64,000 nucleotides of DNA from Anaerolineae bacterium (lineage in GTDB: Bacteria; Chloroflexota; Anaerolineae; Aggregatilineales; Phototrophicaceae): assembly GCA_022842885.1 (NCBI GenBank), contig JALHOR010000012.1, forward strand, positions 1 to 64,000. Reading direction: 5' to 3'. Below are positions 1-8,375 of the stretch, piece after piece. Position 1 is the stretch's first letter, and the number at the start of each line of letters is the position of its first letter. The position numbers were made by a program, and so were the translations under genes. Below the pieces are notes generated by a model that saw only the letters and a program-made list of their open reading frames with translations, was not told where the DNA came from and did not search any database.

Positions 1-602
1 AAACGCGAATAGCCATCTATCATCGCCGCTTCTTCGTATTCCACCGGAATTTCATCAAAGAAGCCTTTCATCATCCACACGACAAAGGGCAGATTGCTGG
101 TGGTATACAAGATAATCAGCCCGACAAAACTATCATTCAATTTGAGGTCGCTGAATAACAAAAAAATGGGAATCAGCACCACAATCGGCGGTAACATGCG
201 CGTGCTGAGGATGAAAAACATCAAATCTGCTTCGCCGGGAATGCGAAAACGTGAGAAAGCATACGCTGATAATGTGCCTAAGCCGACCGCCAGCGTTGTC
301 GAAATCACTGCGGCAAACACGCTGTTGATGAGCCGGTCACGAAATTCACCGCGCCCACCTTGCGCCTGTACACCTGTTTCACTCTGCACGGTAGCGCCAG
401 TGAGGATTTCTTCGTAATTCAGCAGCGTGGGTTGAAAATCCACAAACGGAAAATAGGTCGGGGTTCGGGCGGTGACATCTGCCCGCGTTTTAAACGATGA
501 AATTAATATCCAATACAGCGGGAATGAAAAGAAAAAAACAACTATTCCCAACGCGACCCAAAAGCCAATGCGGGCTGCCAATGATGATTGTTCAGTTTTC
601 AT
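1..602 (-). CDS. Carbohydrate ABC transporter permease, MalG/UgpE type (3' part missing)
   Basis: Inner-membrane permease subunit of a sugar importer. Translating the minus strand from the ATG at 602 gives an open frame to the window edge with no stop. It starts MKTEQSSLAARIGFWVALG, has several hydrophobic segments, and reaches EEAAMIDGYSR, the conserved EAA loop that contacts the ATPase. The C-terminal part lies outside the window. Its ATG overlaps the stop of the upstream permease by four bases (ATGA), so the two are translationally coupled. Family assignment is firm; the sugar is unknown. Confidence 0.9.
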   Translation of the reverse strand, partial: MKTEQSSLAARIGFWVALGIVVFFFSFPLYWILISSFKTRADVTARTPTYFPFVDFQPTLLNYEEILTGATVQSETGVQAQGGRGEFRDRLINSVFAAVISTTLAVGLGTLSAYAFSRFRIPGEADLMFFILSTRMLPPIVVLIPIFLLFSDLKLNDSFVGLIILYTTSNLPFVVWMMKGFFDEIPVEYEEAAMIDGYSR

Positions 603-1570
603 TGTTGCCCCGCTTTCAAGCCATTCAAGACGCGGATAAACACATTTGCCAGCGCGATGATGACCACCAACATGATATACCCCAATGCCGACCCTTGCCC
701 GGTATCGAAGTTGGAGAACGCCACTTCGTAAACCCATAACGCCGCCGTTTGCCCGGCACGCCCAGGACCACCGCCTGCGCCCAACAAAACGAAGGCTTGG
801 TCAAACAATTTATAGGCGTCCATCGTGCGGAAAATGATGGCAATCAACAACAGCGGCATGACCATTGGTAGGGTAATGTGCCGGAAGCGAAACCATGCCC
901 CCGCCCGGTCTACAGCGGCGGCTTCATATAAATATTTAGGCACAGCAGAGAGTCCCGCCAGCGAAATCAACATCATGAACGGCGTCCACATCCACACATC
1001 CACAATCACCAGCGACCAAATCACCGTAAAACGGTCGGTCAGCCAGCCGACGGGTGCGGCGCCTAACAACGTCACATAAAAATTGAGAATACCTTCGCCT
1101 TGCATCATGAAGCGCCAGAATAGTGCCACCACCACAGGCGAAAGCATCATTGGCACAAGCAGCAAAATCATCAGCACGCCGCGCCCGGTAAAAGAGCGAT
1201 TCAGCAAAAAAGCCACGCCAAATCCCAATAATAATTCAATCGTGACCGCCGGAACTACAAATTGCCCGGTGACGACAAAGCGATCCCAAGTGCGGTTGCC
1301 AATGCGGGTATCGCTCAGGAGTTCAATATAATTTTCAGTACCAATGCCCACAGGTGGATTTTGAGCATCGCGGGTGACAGACCACTCGGTAAAACTGAGC
1401 GCCAATGACCACACCAACGGAAACACCGTCATAAACAGCAAGAGTAACAAAGTGGGTGCTAAAAACAACGTCGCAATCCAACGGTCACTCAACCACGCAA
1501 AACGCGGGCGGGCTTGCGCTGGCACGCTAGTCACGGGTTGAGACAGTTGGCTGGCATCTAAATTTGCCAT
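599..1570 (-). CDS. Carbohydrate ABC transporter permease, MalF/UgpA type
   Basis: Partner permease of the sugar importer, 323 residues. An N-terminal cytoplasmic stretch is followed by a first membrane segment (about residues 35-60) and further segments. The EAA loop reads YEAAAVDRAGAWFRFRHITL, typical of the family. I chose the ATG at 1570 (MANLDASQ) rather than the upstream TTG/GTG-type options because GGAG lies six bases before it. It follows the solute-binding gene after a 168-base gap that holds a repeat, and overlaps the next permease by four bases. The order binding protein, permease, permease is standard for CUT1 importers, whose ATPase is often encoded elsewhere. Confidence 0.92.
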   Translation of the reverse strand: MANLDASQLSQPVTSVPAQARPRFAWLSDRWIATLFLAPTLLLLLFMTVFPLVWSLALSFTEWSVTRDAQNPPVGIGTENYIELLSDTRIGNRTWDRFVVTGQFVVPAVTIELLLGFGVAFLLNRSFTGRGVLMILLLVPMMLSPVVVALFWRFMMQGEGILNFYVTLLGAAPVGWLTDRFTVIWSLVIVDVWMWTPFMMLISLAGLSAVPKYLYEAAAVDRAGAWFRFRHITLPMVMPLLLIAIIFRTMDAYKLFDQAFVLLGAGGGPGRAGQTAALWVYEVAFSNFDTGQGSALGYIMLVVIIALANVFIRVLNGLKAGQQ

Positions 1571-1602
1571 ATGGGACTCCACAGGAAGAATGAGCAAATG
1601 AA

Positions 1603-1730
1603 GCCCTCACCCCTAAATCCCCTCTCCCTAATGGCGAGGGGACTTTTATGTTGCATTGGGATGATGTCCCTTCTCAGTGATCCATTTATGCCAGAAAACT
1701 GAGAAAGGAACGCAAAGTGAGGGCGCTGTG
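1603..1730. repeat. Degenerate copy of the intergenic repeat family (CCCTCACC...)
   Basis: The gap between the binding-protein and permease genes contains GCCCTCACCCCTAAATCCCC, a short GAGGGGACTTT block and, near the far end, GTGAGGGC. This matches the better-preserved MITE-like copies at 21726, 26087, 31705 and 46977, but the GTAAC ends are not visible. It could form a hairpin that lowers permease expression relative to the binding protein; that is inference. Confidence 0.55.
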
Positions 1731-1738
1731 AGGTCTGA

Positions 1739-3019
1739 TTAATTCGATGGCGGTCCGTCAGGATAGGCTTCGTCCAGAATCGCTTGTTGTTCGGCAGCGA
1801 TTTCGTCCAGAGCTTCCTGTGCGTCCATCTGCCCACTGATTGCCAGATTCAAGAATTCGCCCTGCACGCTCAACATGGCGGCATATTCCGGCAGATTCCA
1901 GAAGTCTTTGACATATTGGAAGGCTTCGGCAAAGGTGGGGTTATACGGCGCGGCGTTCAAAAATTCTTCGCTCGCCAAAATGGACAAACGACCGGGGAAA
2001 CCGCCGCCTTGTACCCATTTGATTTGGGTTTCATCGGATTGCAGCCATTGCAGGAAGGCTTTGGCAGCATCTTGATTCTGCGAGAAGGCGCTGATGCTCA
2101 TACCCTGACCACCGAGGCTGATAAAATGTTCATCTTCGCCCGGCACCACAGCAAAGCCCAGATTATCGGCTTGGGCGCAGGTGGATGAATCAGTGAACGC
2201 GCCGCCGAAACCGTACCAAATTTCAATCATGGCAGTTGAACCGCTGCAAATGGCATCCACAACTTCGGTAAAACCGAATGCCGCTGCCCCTTCAGGCGCA
2301 GTCTGGAACAACATATTGGCAAAATTGACGGCTTCGACACCGATTTCGCTGTTCAACACGCCTTCAACGGTGTAGGTTTCAGAATCCCACAATTCGCCGC
2401 CGAAAGACCACAACACATGATTCCAAGCAGTCTGCACCAAGTCGCCATCGTTAATCCAGTGGCTGGCAAAACCATTATCGGCACCATCATCGGCATTGGC
2501 TTTGATAGCTTGCGCGGCAGCCAGTAAATCCGTCCAAGTGGCAGGTACTTCTAAGCCATTGGCTTCAAACACATCGGTGCGATAGACCAACATGCGTGTA
2601 TCGGTGATGACTGGCACTGAGAAATAGCTGCCACTGCCTAACGGTACTTCGGAATAGTAGGAAAGGGCAGTTTGATTGTAGTCATCAAAGGGCAGGTCGT
2701 TTTGCAGGAAGTCGGTCAAATCCATGATGAAGCCGCCTTTGACTGCTTCACCCATGAATTGGCTGTCCAGAATCGGCAGGTCAGCACCGCCCTGTGCCGC
2801 GAAATCGGCAAAAATCTGGTTGCGCCATTCGCCAATCGGCACGCAAGTGACGGTCACATTGGCATCGGGATAGTCTTTGACCAGTTCAGACAGCAAATCG
2901 CAAGGGGGCCAAGCGAACCAAATAATTGAAAGGGCGGGTTTATCTTGAGCAGTCGTAGGCATGATGACCAGCATCAAGACCACCAAAACAGAAAAGAAAA
3001 GACGGGTTTTGTTAAACAT
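1739..3019 (-). CDS. Extracellular sugar-binding protein of an ABC importer (UgpB/MalE-like)
   Basis: Periplasmic or surface substrate-binding protein, 426 residues. The N-terminus is a signal peptide (MFNKTRLFFSVLVVLMLV, cleavage probably near PTTAQ). The body matches the family-1 solute-binding fold, for example the segment VPVITDTRMLVYRTDVFEAN and the domain-swapping segment near VPATWTDLLAAAQAIKAN. The start at 3019 has GAGGG about eight bases upstream. It is first in the operon and is normally made in excess over the permeases. No lipobox cysteine is seen after the signal peptide. The sugar cannot be told from sequence. Confidence 0.92.
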   Translation of the reverse strand: MFNKTRLFFSVLVVLMLVIMPTTAQDKPALSIIWFAWPPCDLLSELVKDYPDANVTVTCVPIGEWRNQIFADFAAQGGADLPILDSQFMGEAVKGGFIMDLTDFLQNDLPFDDYNQTALSYYSEVPLGSGSYFSVPVITDTRMLVYRTDVFEANGLEVPATWTDLLAAAQAIKANADDGADNGFASHWINDGDLVQTAWNHVLWSFGGELWDSETYTVEGVLNSEIGVEAVNFANMLFQTAPEGAAAFGFTEVVDAICSGSTAMIEIWYGFGGAFTDSSTCAQADNLGFAVVPGEDEHFISLGGQGMSISAFSQNQDAAKAFLQWLQSDETQIKWVQGGGFPGRLSILASEEFLNAAPYNPTFAEAFQYVKDFWNLPEYAAMLSVQGEFLNLAISGQMDAQEALDEIAAEQQAILDEAYPDGPPSN

Positions 3020-3134
3020 GCTTTTTCCCTCGCAGGATGAATTAATAAGATGTATTTCGATAGAAAAGTGTGGCATAAACTGCGCTTATTTTTGTGCGTT
3101 CTCACCCCCTTTGTGACCATCAATTCAAGCGAAA

Positions 3135-3148
3135 GCATTTTAAAATGC
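3135..3148. promoter_or_regulatory. Perfect 14-base palindrome upstream of sugar transporter operon
   Basis: GCATTTTAAAATGC is a perfect dyad 116 bases upstream of the binding-protein start. It could be an operator for a LacI- or ROK-type sugar regulator, but no second copy was seen upstream of another gene, so its role is a guess. Confidence 0.3.
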
Positions 3149-3350
3149 GGGCTACAATGTCGTAAATTATGACGCTTTTATGTGCATATTGTATACAGTG
3201 CGGCGCAAATATGCCAGTTTTTTTAGTCCTTTTTGCCAGCAAAATGATAACTTGCGGCTTATCAAATTTTGTTCAATTCTATATCATCAAGGGCTGTTCA
3301 AGGCTGGTGTCATTTCATCGCTATAGATGAAAAATGCTGCGCTGCCCATA

Positions 3351-3377
3351 GTGACAACCTCAACTTGTGACTATAAT
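3351..3377 (+). promoter_or_regulatory. Possible tsaE promoter, perhaps leaderless
   Basis: GTGACA (3351-3356) and TATAAT (3372-3377) are separated by 15 bases, slightly short for a sigma-70 promoter. The -10 box ends seven bases before the ATG at 3385, so transcription would begin at or next to the start codon. No Shine-Dalgarno sequence is visible, which fits a leaderless message. Confidence 0.4.
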
Positions 3378-3384
3378 AAAGACC

Positions 3385-3918
3385 ATGATGAAAAAGCCAG
3401 TCGTAATCGGGGATGCTGTGCCAATCCTGCGCGAAGGTGAATTGGATATTATCAGCTATAATGCCGAGCAAACCGGACGGATGGGGTATCGTCTAGGGAC
3501 ACTGCTGGAGGCAGGGGATGTCATTTGCCTGACGGGCGATATGGGCGCGGGCAAAACCGTCTTTTCGTCTGGTATTGGACGCGGTTGGGGGTCACTGCAT
3601 CCCGTCACGAGTCCTACTTTTAATCTAGTACATCATCATGAGCGTGAAAAAGATCATGCCAAACTTTATCATCTGGATTGTTATCGGCTCAGTTCTAGTG
3701 CCGATGTCGAGACGATTGGATTTGATGATTTGCTGGAAAGCCAAGGCATCTTAATCATCGAATGGGCAGAGCGCATCAAAGAGGCATTGCCGCCAGAACG
3801 TTTGTGGATTTATTTACGGGTGATAGAAGATACCCGCCGTAACATGATTTTAGAAGCCACCGGCAAACGCTATCAAGACCTGATTGATAAATTTCGGTCA
3901 CTGACGTTTGGATTTTAG
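3385..3918 (+). CDS. tsaE: tRNA threonylcarbamoyladenosine biosynthesis ATPase TsaE
   Basis: Cytoplasmic ATPase that works with TsaB and TsaD to put threonylcarbamoyl on A37 of ANN-decoding tRNAs. The Walker A motif GDMGAGKT is at about residues 51-58, followed by SPTFNLV and the acidic motif IIEWAERI, all diagnostic of the TsaE/YjeE family. At 177 residues it is a little longer than usual at both ends. Two adjacent ATGs (3385, 3388) are possible starts; an in-frame GTG at 3367 is less likely because the probable -10 box lies between it and the ATG. tsaB and rimI follow after a 225-base repeat-bearing gap, an arrangement common in bacteria. Confidence 0.93.
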   Translation: MMKKPVVIGDAVPILREGELDIISYNAEQTGRMGYRLGTLLEAGDVICLTGDMGAGKTVFSSGIGRGWGSLHPVTSPTFNLVHHHEREKDHAKLYHLDCYRLSSSADVETIGFDDLLESQGILIIEWAERIKEALPPERLWIYLRVIEDTRRNMILEATGKRYQDLIDKFRSLTFGF

Positions 3919-3949
3919 TGCTGTATCCGATAAGTTTCTTAAAATACTG

Positions 3950-4015
3950 ACCTCACCCCCAACCCCCTCGCCTACAGGAGAGGGGGAGTCGCGGTCTGCG
4001 CGGCGGGGATGAGGT
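3950..4015. repeat. Short partial copy of the CCTCACCC intergenic repeat
   Basis: ACCTCACCCCCAACCCCCTC is followed by GGAGAGGGGGAG and ends in GGGGATGAGGT, giving complementary ends. It resembles the core of the MITE-like family but lacks the GTAAC termini. Confidence 0.55.
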
Positions 4016-4066
4016 TGAAAACGCAAAAATTAAAATATTTATCAGACGAAGAATTTAGTACCATTT

Positions 4067-4122
4067 TAACCACAGAGCGCACCGAGATTACAGAGACTAT
4101 CACAAAAATCTCTACGGCTTGG
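4067..4122. repeat. Dispersed repeat, 'AACCACAGAGCGCACCGAG' family
   Basis: AACCACAGAGCGCACCGAG followed by TTACAGAGA, and ending near CTCTACGGCTTGGTT. Related copies occur near 20038, 21614, 24194, 32701, 33337 and 45996. Copies at 32701 have complementary AACCAC/GTGGTT ends. Confidence 0.55.
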
Positions 4123-4143
4123 TTGAACTGCTGAATTGCGAAG

Positions 4144-4830
4144 ATGATGCTGCTTGCAATAGACACTGCAACCCAATGGATGAGTATCGCCCTGCATGAT
4201 GGGGATGCCTTAATTGCTGAACATAGTTGGCATTCAGGCAATCGCCATAACACCTTGTTGGCAGTGACTATCCAACAAATGTTCGCCGCTTGCAATGTCA
4301 CCCCCCAGGCGCTGACTGCTGTTGCCACGTCTACGGGTCCTGGGTCATATACTGGCTTGCGGATTGGTGTGTCATTGGCGAAAGGGATGGCTGCGGCGGG
4401 AAATTTGCCGCTGATTGGCGTGTCATCGTTGGATACGCTGGCGGTGGCGCAACCCTATCAAAATACGCGCCATAATTTAATTGCCGTGGTGAGTGCCGGA
4501 CGCAGCCGCATCATTGCCAACCTCTATCGCGTTAAAAAAGGACGTTGGCTTGCCGATGATTTGCCCAAACTGACAACTTGGGAAGCCTTGCTCAAAGAGT
4601 TGGATGGGTCATTTTATATCACGGGCGAAGTAGATGCTGCCGGACGCGAAGCGATTCAGGCGGCAAAAGCCAAAGACATTTCCGTGACACTCATGAGTGG
4701 CGCTTATCGGCTGCGGCGGGCAGGCTTCTTGGCAGAGGAGGCGTGGCGACGCTACCATGAAGGCACACCTGCTGATTTTCATCCTGCAAAATTACTCCCA
4801 GTCTATGTGAAAACAGACGATATCCCATGA
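4144..4830 (+). CDS. tsaB: tRNA threonylcarbamoyladenosine biosynthesis protein TsaB
   Basis: Non-catalytic ASKHA-fold partner of TsaD in t6A synthesis, 228 residues. It begins MMLLAIDTATQWMSIAL and carries the TsaB hallmark STGPGSYTGLRIGVSLAKG at about residues 61-80. The start is the first of two tandem ATGs; no strong Shine-Dalgarno sequence is seen. Its stop overlaps the ATG of rimI by four bases. TsaD itself is not in the window. Confidence 0.93.
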   Translation: MMLLAIDTATQWMSIALHDGDALIAEHSWHSGNRHNTLLAVTIQQMFAACNVTPQALTAVATSTGPGSYTGLRIGVSLAKGMAAAGNLPLIGVSSLDTLAVAQPYQNTRHNLIAVVSAGRSRIIANLYRVKKGRWLADDLPKLTTWEALLKELDGSFYITGEVDAAGREAIQAAKAKDISVTLMSGAYRLRRAGFLAEEAWRRYHEGTPADFHPAKLLPVYVKTDDIP

Positions 4831-5447
4831 CTTTAACCCTGCGCTATATGCACAATGCCGACATCCCAGAAGTGGTGAGTATTGAGCAGGCGTCGTTTCG
4901 ACCTGCTTGGTCTTCTGATTCGTATCGGTTTGAAATTAATCGTTCACAATGCAGTTATATGGTCGTGCTAGAAACCGCGATTGAACAGCCGACTACCGGA
5001 TTGCGCCGCCTGATAAACCGGGTGCGGGGCAAAGAAAATGGCACAGTCAAAAACGCGCTGCTGGGCTTTGGCGGCTTATGGAAAATCGAAGATGAGGCAC
5101 ATGTCAGCACCATTGCCAGCCATCCGGCGTATCGTGGCAAAAGTTATGGCGAAATTTTGCTAGCAGGCATGATTCGTCGTGCCATTGATTTGGAGGCGGG
5201 TTATATCGTGCTGGAAGTGCGCGTGAGCAATACCGTCGCCCAAAATCTGTACCACAAATATCATTTTGATATTGTGGATATTAAACGTGGCTACTATCAG
5301 AATGATAATGAAGATGCCTATGATATGCGTGTGGAACTAACGCCTGCCAATCGCCAAAAACTGCTCGGTTTATATGCCGCGATTCAGCAAAAAGTACCCT
5401 TTGTAGATAGCTATAGCATGGTAAAACACCCGCGTTTGAACCGATGA
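4827..5447 (+). CDS. rimI: RimI-like N-terminal acetyltransferase (GNAT)
   Basis: GNAT-family acetyltransferase, 206 residues, probably acting on a protein N-terminus such as ribosomal S18. The acetyl-CoA loop appears as SHPAYRGKSYGEILLAGMI (about residues 93-111) and the C-terminal beta strand as VLEVRVSNTVAQNLYHKYHF, typical of RimI. A proline/basic loop of roughly 25 residues (GLRRLINRVRGKENGTV) sits inside the fold and makes the protein longer than E. coli RimI (148 residues). Position after tsaB, with a four-base overlap, supports the RimI assignment over a generic GNAT. Confidence 0.85.
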   Translation: MTLTLRYMHNADIPEVVSIEQASFRPAWSSDSYRFEINRSQCSYMVVLETAIEQPTTGLRRLINRVRGKENGTVKNALLGFGGLWKIEDEAHVSTIASHPAYRGKSYGEILLAGMIRRAIDLEAGYIVLEVRVSNTVAQNLYHKYHFDIVDIKRGYYQNDNEDAYDMRVELTPANRQKLLGLYAAIQQKVPFVDSYSMVKHPRLNR

Positions 5448-6631
5448 AAATTCTATATTTGACCCCTCATGTACCGCGTGCCACTAAGGTTCGTTCTCAT
5501 GCCCACCTACAGGGTTTGTTAGCAGCCGGGCAAGAGGTCACAATTGGTACCCTACAACGCGGTGATGAGGATAAACACGCTATTCAAAAATTACGGGATA
5601 AGGGTATTCCGGTTATTGCCGGTACACTCTCGCGCCCACAATTGCTGCTGAATGCCTTACGCGCTTTGCCGACATCCCAACCGCTGCAAATGCGCTTGTT
5701 ATGGTCGCCGATTTTATTGGCACAACTGCAAGCCTTTATTCAGCAGACACCGCCGGATATTGTGCATGTGGAACATTTACGCATGGCGGCTTATGGTCTG
5801 GCTTTGCGGGCATATGCCCCAGTGATATGGGATGCCGTAGACAATCTTGAAGCATTATTTGCAGGTGCGGTGCAGCATAGCCCCAATGCTATTTGGCGTA
5901 TTTTGGCATTCTTGGAAAAACCACGTCTACACTATTATGAGAAAAAATTGACACCTGAATTTCCGATGACGCTACTTATTTCTGCGCGTGACCAAGCCTT
6001 GTTCCAGTCACAAAATCCTGTGGCAAATCGCATCCAAGTGGCGGCTTTTGGGGTGGATATTCAGCCATTGCAACCCCACGCACGCGCTGAAAATACACTT
6101 ATCCTGACTGGAACGATGGATTATCATCCGAATATCGCTGCCGCAGTTTATTTTGTCAAAGAAATTTTGCCCCTCATTCACCAGCAGCATCCCACTGTGA
6201 TGGTGCAGATTGTAGGGGCAAATCCTGCGCCCCAAGTTCAGCAACTCGCCTCACAGCACGTCACCGTAACGGGTCGTGTTGATTCTATTGCTGACTATTT
6301 GGCACAAGCGACAATCGCCTTGGCACCTGTAACTTATGGTTCTGGTATTCAAATTAAAGTTTTGGAGGCATTTCAAATGTCTACGCCGCTAGTGGCGACT
6401 TCAGCAGCACTCCGCAGTTTGGATGTGCGCGATGGCGAAGAGGTCTTAGTTGGGGATACGCCGCACACCTTTGCTGATGCTGTCAGCCATTTGCTGACGG
6501 ATGCAGCATTACGGGAACGCATTGGGCAGGCGGGGCGACGCTATGTAGAACAGCATCATAATTTACGCATGACCACGCAGCACTTGATGCGTTATTATGA
6601 GCAAGTTATCGCTGCCAGAAATATTCCCTAA
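5444..6631 (+). CDS. Glycosyltransferase, GT4-like
   Basis: Sugar-nucleotide-dependent glycosyltransferase of the GT-B fold, 395 residues. The N-terminal domain has DIVHVEHLRM (about residues 108-117) and the C-terminal Rossmann domain has LTGTMDYHPN, followed by APVTYGSGIQIKVLEAF, the conserved donor-binding segment with the E-x7-E-like pattern. It overlaps rimI by four bases, so it belongs to the same transcript, though a link to t6A synthesis is not implied. The acceptor is unknown; roles in glycolipid or exopolysaccharide synthesis are typical. Confidence 0.88.
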   Translation: MKILYLTPHVPRATKVRSHAHLQGLLAAGQEVTIGTLQRGDEDKHAIQKLRDKGIPVIAGTLSRPQLLLNALRALPTSQPLQMRLLWSPILLAQLQAFIQQTPPDIVHVEHLRMAAYGLALRAYAPVIWDAVDNLEALFAGAVQHSPNAIWRILAFLEKPRLHYYEKKLTPEFPMTLLISARDQALFQSQNPVANRIQVAAFGVDIQPLQPHARAENTLILTGTMDYHPNIAAAVYFVKEILPLIHQQHPTVMVQIVGANPAPQVQQLASQHVTVTGRVDSIADYLAQATIALAPVTYGSGIQIKVLEAFQMSTPLVATSAALRSLDVRDGEEVLVGDTPHTFADAVSHLLTDAALRERIGQAGRRYVEQHHNLRMTTQHLMRYYEQVIAARNIP

Positions 6632-6659
6632 CGGATAAAACAAAACACCCCCGCATTGT

Positions 6660-7019
6660 TTATTCATCTTTTTTGGGCAAGATGCCGCGCTGGCGGGCTT
6701 CCAGCAAAAAGAGAAATGCCGTCAATCCACCCGTGTAGGTCGCAAACAGCACCAACCATAAGCTACCCAAAAAGAGCCACGCAATACCCGTAGCGGGGAC
6801 TAGCACCATAAAACCGGTGGCGTACATGCGCCAATCGGCTTTTTCGACCAGCAGCGCATTAAAATAACCCGCGATTGCCAAGCCCACTGCCAGCGACACC
6901 AACAGCACAATCACCGGGCGCAAGATATTTTGCAGCAGCACGAATAAGACCGCGACCACAATCACGCACACCACAATCGCTATCATTTTGCCTTGTTCTG
7001 TCCAGTTCCAGCGCGACAT
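6660..7019 (-). CDS. Small membrane protein of unknown function
   Basis: A 119-residue protein with about four hydrophobic segments (roughly residues 11-29, 31-48, 63-81 and 83-103) and a charged C-terminal tail ending PKKDE. I do not recognise a family. GGAAGGA lies about nine bases before the ATG, and a TATAAT box sits about 40 bases upstream at 7058-7063 on the same strand. It converges with the glycosyltransferase gene, leaving only 28 bases between their ends. Confidence 0.7.
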   Translation of the reverse strand: MSRWNWTEQGKMIAIVVCVIVVAVLFVLLQNILRPVIVLLVSLAVGLAIAGYFNALLVEKADWRMYATGFMVLVPATGIAWLFLGSLWLVLFATYTGGLTAFLFLLEARQRGILPKKDE

Positions 7020-7057
7020 GATGTTGTTCCTTCCTCATCAAACCATGACATTTTTTC

Positions 7058-7063
7058 ATTATA
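7058..7063 (-). promoter_or_regulatory. TATAAT -10 box for the small membrane protein gene
   Basis: On the minus strand the sequence reads GGCTATAATG, a consensus -10 hexamer about 40 bases upstream of the start at 7019. No good -35 hexamer is visible at the usual spacing. Confidence 0.45.
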
Positions 7064-7109
7064 GCCTATACGATTTCATGGGGAATAGCGTCGCAAATTA
7101 CTCAGGCTG

Positions 7110-7150
7110 GCAAAAAATATAGAGGGGGAGGCAGATGATTATCCGCCTCC
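7110..7150 (-). terminator. Rho-independent terminator after the PASTA protein gene
   Basis: Downstream of the stop at 7163 the minus strand can form a stem GGAGGCGGAT / ATCTGCCTCC (7127-7150, one mismatched pair) followed, about ten bases on, by a run of six T residues (7112-7117). Confidence 0.6.
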
Positions 7151-7162
7151 TTGCCAACCGTT

Positions 7163-8233
7163 TTAGCGTGGCAAAATGCACAGGGTTAATTTGCCTGCTT
7201 GTGCTGCCGGGCATGACCGTGATTTGCCATCGGTGGCGCTGATAAAACTGAATCCGGTTTGCCAGAATAAATTTGCTGGCGTAGCAGTGGCAATCACATC
7301 GCAGGCTTCGGGTGCGGTGGCACTTCCCCCTGCCGTAAAATGCAAGCACTGATTCGGGGCGAGACGATTCAAATCATAAATGGCATCTACGGTGGTAGCT
7401 GCCAATAAACTCGGAATCGTGTCACTGATATTTTGCGTGTTGGTAATGGTTAAGTCTGCTAATGGCATCCACGCATTGTCAGCGCGATTGCGGATAAGCA
7501 AGCCATCGGTGTTATAGACAAAATAAAGATACTCTGTTACATCGCTATCGCTGGTGGCGACGGGCAGATACATGGCGCAGCGATACGGATTATCTTGGGT
7601 GCCGGGCGGGGCAGCATCACACACGGCGCGTTGAATGCCATTTTGCAGCACGGCAAATTTGGCAACCGCGTTGGTCGTCGTCCAAAAATGCACGCTGCGG
7701 TCATTGACCAACGCCAACCAATAAATCGATTCGCTGCATTCTGGTTGTTCTTTGGGGGCGTTGCGCTGCACTGACCATAACTGCCCACAATCATTATTTT
7801 CAAAACTGAAGAACCAGCGCGACCCGGCAAAGACCGCTGGACTGCCTTCCACCGCGCTAAAGGTGATGCTGTTCATGTCGAGTGCGCCACCTGTTTGATT
7901 GACAAATGTGATGTCGTTATCATCATAAATCAGCACAGCGTTCAAATTGCGGGGAATAGTCACATCAATCACTGTGCCGCGTTCTACGGTTTGTCCTGCC
8001 GCTACCGATTGACTGCCAATGGTATTCGGCGGCGTCACTGTGCCTTCCGTCCAGCCCACATTGGTTTCTGTGCCAAGTTTTAAGCCCGTTTTATTGAGGA
8101 TAGCCGCCGCTTGCGGCACATTTAGCCCGCTTAAATCCGGGACAGTGACGGGGTTTGATTGTGCTACGAGTGCCGAAAAACTAAAAAACAAGCAACATGC
8201 CACCATTATAAGGCGACTTAATTTTATTTGCAT
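7163..8233 (-). CDS. Secreted protein with one PASTA domain
   Basis: A 356-residue exported protein. The signal peptide (MQIKLSRLIMVACCLFFSF, cleaved near LVAQS) leads directly into a PASTA domain: TVPDLSGLNVPQAAAILNK up to VERGTVIDVTIP (about residues 29-95). PASTA modules bind peptidoglycan or beta-lactams and usually sit on PknB-type kinases, so this looks like a soluble or cell-wall-associated relative. The C-terminal two thirds, cysteine-containing (about eight Cys), is not recognised. I chose the ATG at 8233 over that at 8242 because AAAGG lies nine bases before it. It is divergent from the sigma-factor gene. Confidence 0.8.
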   Translation of the reverse strand: MQIKLSRLIMVACCLFFSFSALVAQSNPVTVPDLSGLNVPQAAAILNKTGLKLGTETNVGWTEGTVTPPNTIGSQSVAAGQTVERGTVIDVTIPRNLNAVLIYDDNDITFVNQTGGALDMNSITFSAVEGSPAVFAGSRWFFSFENNDCGQLWSVQRNAPKEQPECSESIYWLALVNDRSVHFWTTTNAVAKFAVLQNGIQRAVCDAAPPGTQDNPYRCAMYLPVATSDSDVTEYLYFVYNTDGLLIRNRADNAWMPLADLTITNTQNISDTIPSLLAATTVDAIYDLNRLAPNQCLHFTAGGSATAPEACDVIATATPANLFWQTGFSFISATDGKSRSCPAAQAGKLTLCILPR

Positions 8234-8301
8234 GGAGCGCATCCTTTCACCCGAATATCCTCTCAGTGTATAGTCTCTTTACCACACCGCTGAGTTGCTT
8301 T

Positions 8302-8328
8302 GAATGTCGCAGCAAAATTGCGACATTC
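8302..8328. promoter_or_regulatory. Perfect 10-base inverted repeat in a divergent promoter region
   Basis: GAATGTCGCA (8302-8311) and TGCGACATTC (8319-8328) are perfect reverse complements with a 7-base loop. They sit between the leftward PASTA gene and the rightward sigma-factor gene, where an operator controlling either or both would be expected. No T-tract follows on either side, so it does not look like a terminator. Confidence 0.5.
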
Positions 8329-8375
8329 GGCTAATTGTGGCGGTTTCTAGTTAAGAATACAAACGGGGATACTGT

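Larger units (their letters stand above)
3020..3384. other. 365-base divergent intergenic region
   Basis: An AT-rich gap between the leftward sugar operon and the rightward tsaE gene. It holds a perfect 14-base palindrome at 3135-3148 and a possible promoter for tsaE near its right end. I see no credible open reading frame, RNA gene or repeat-family member in it. Confidence 0.6.
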
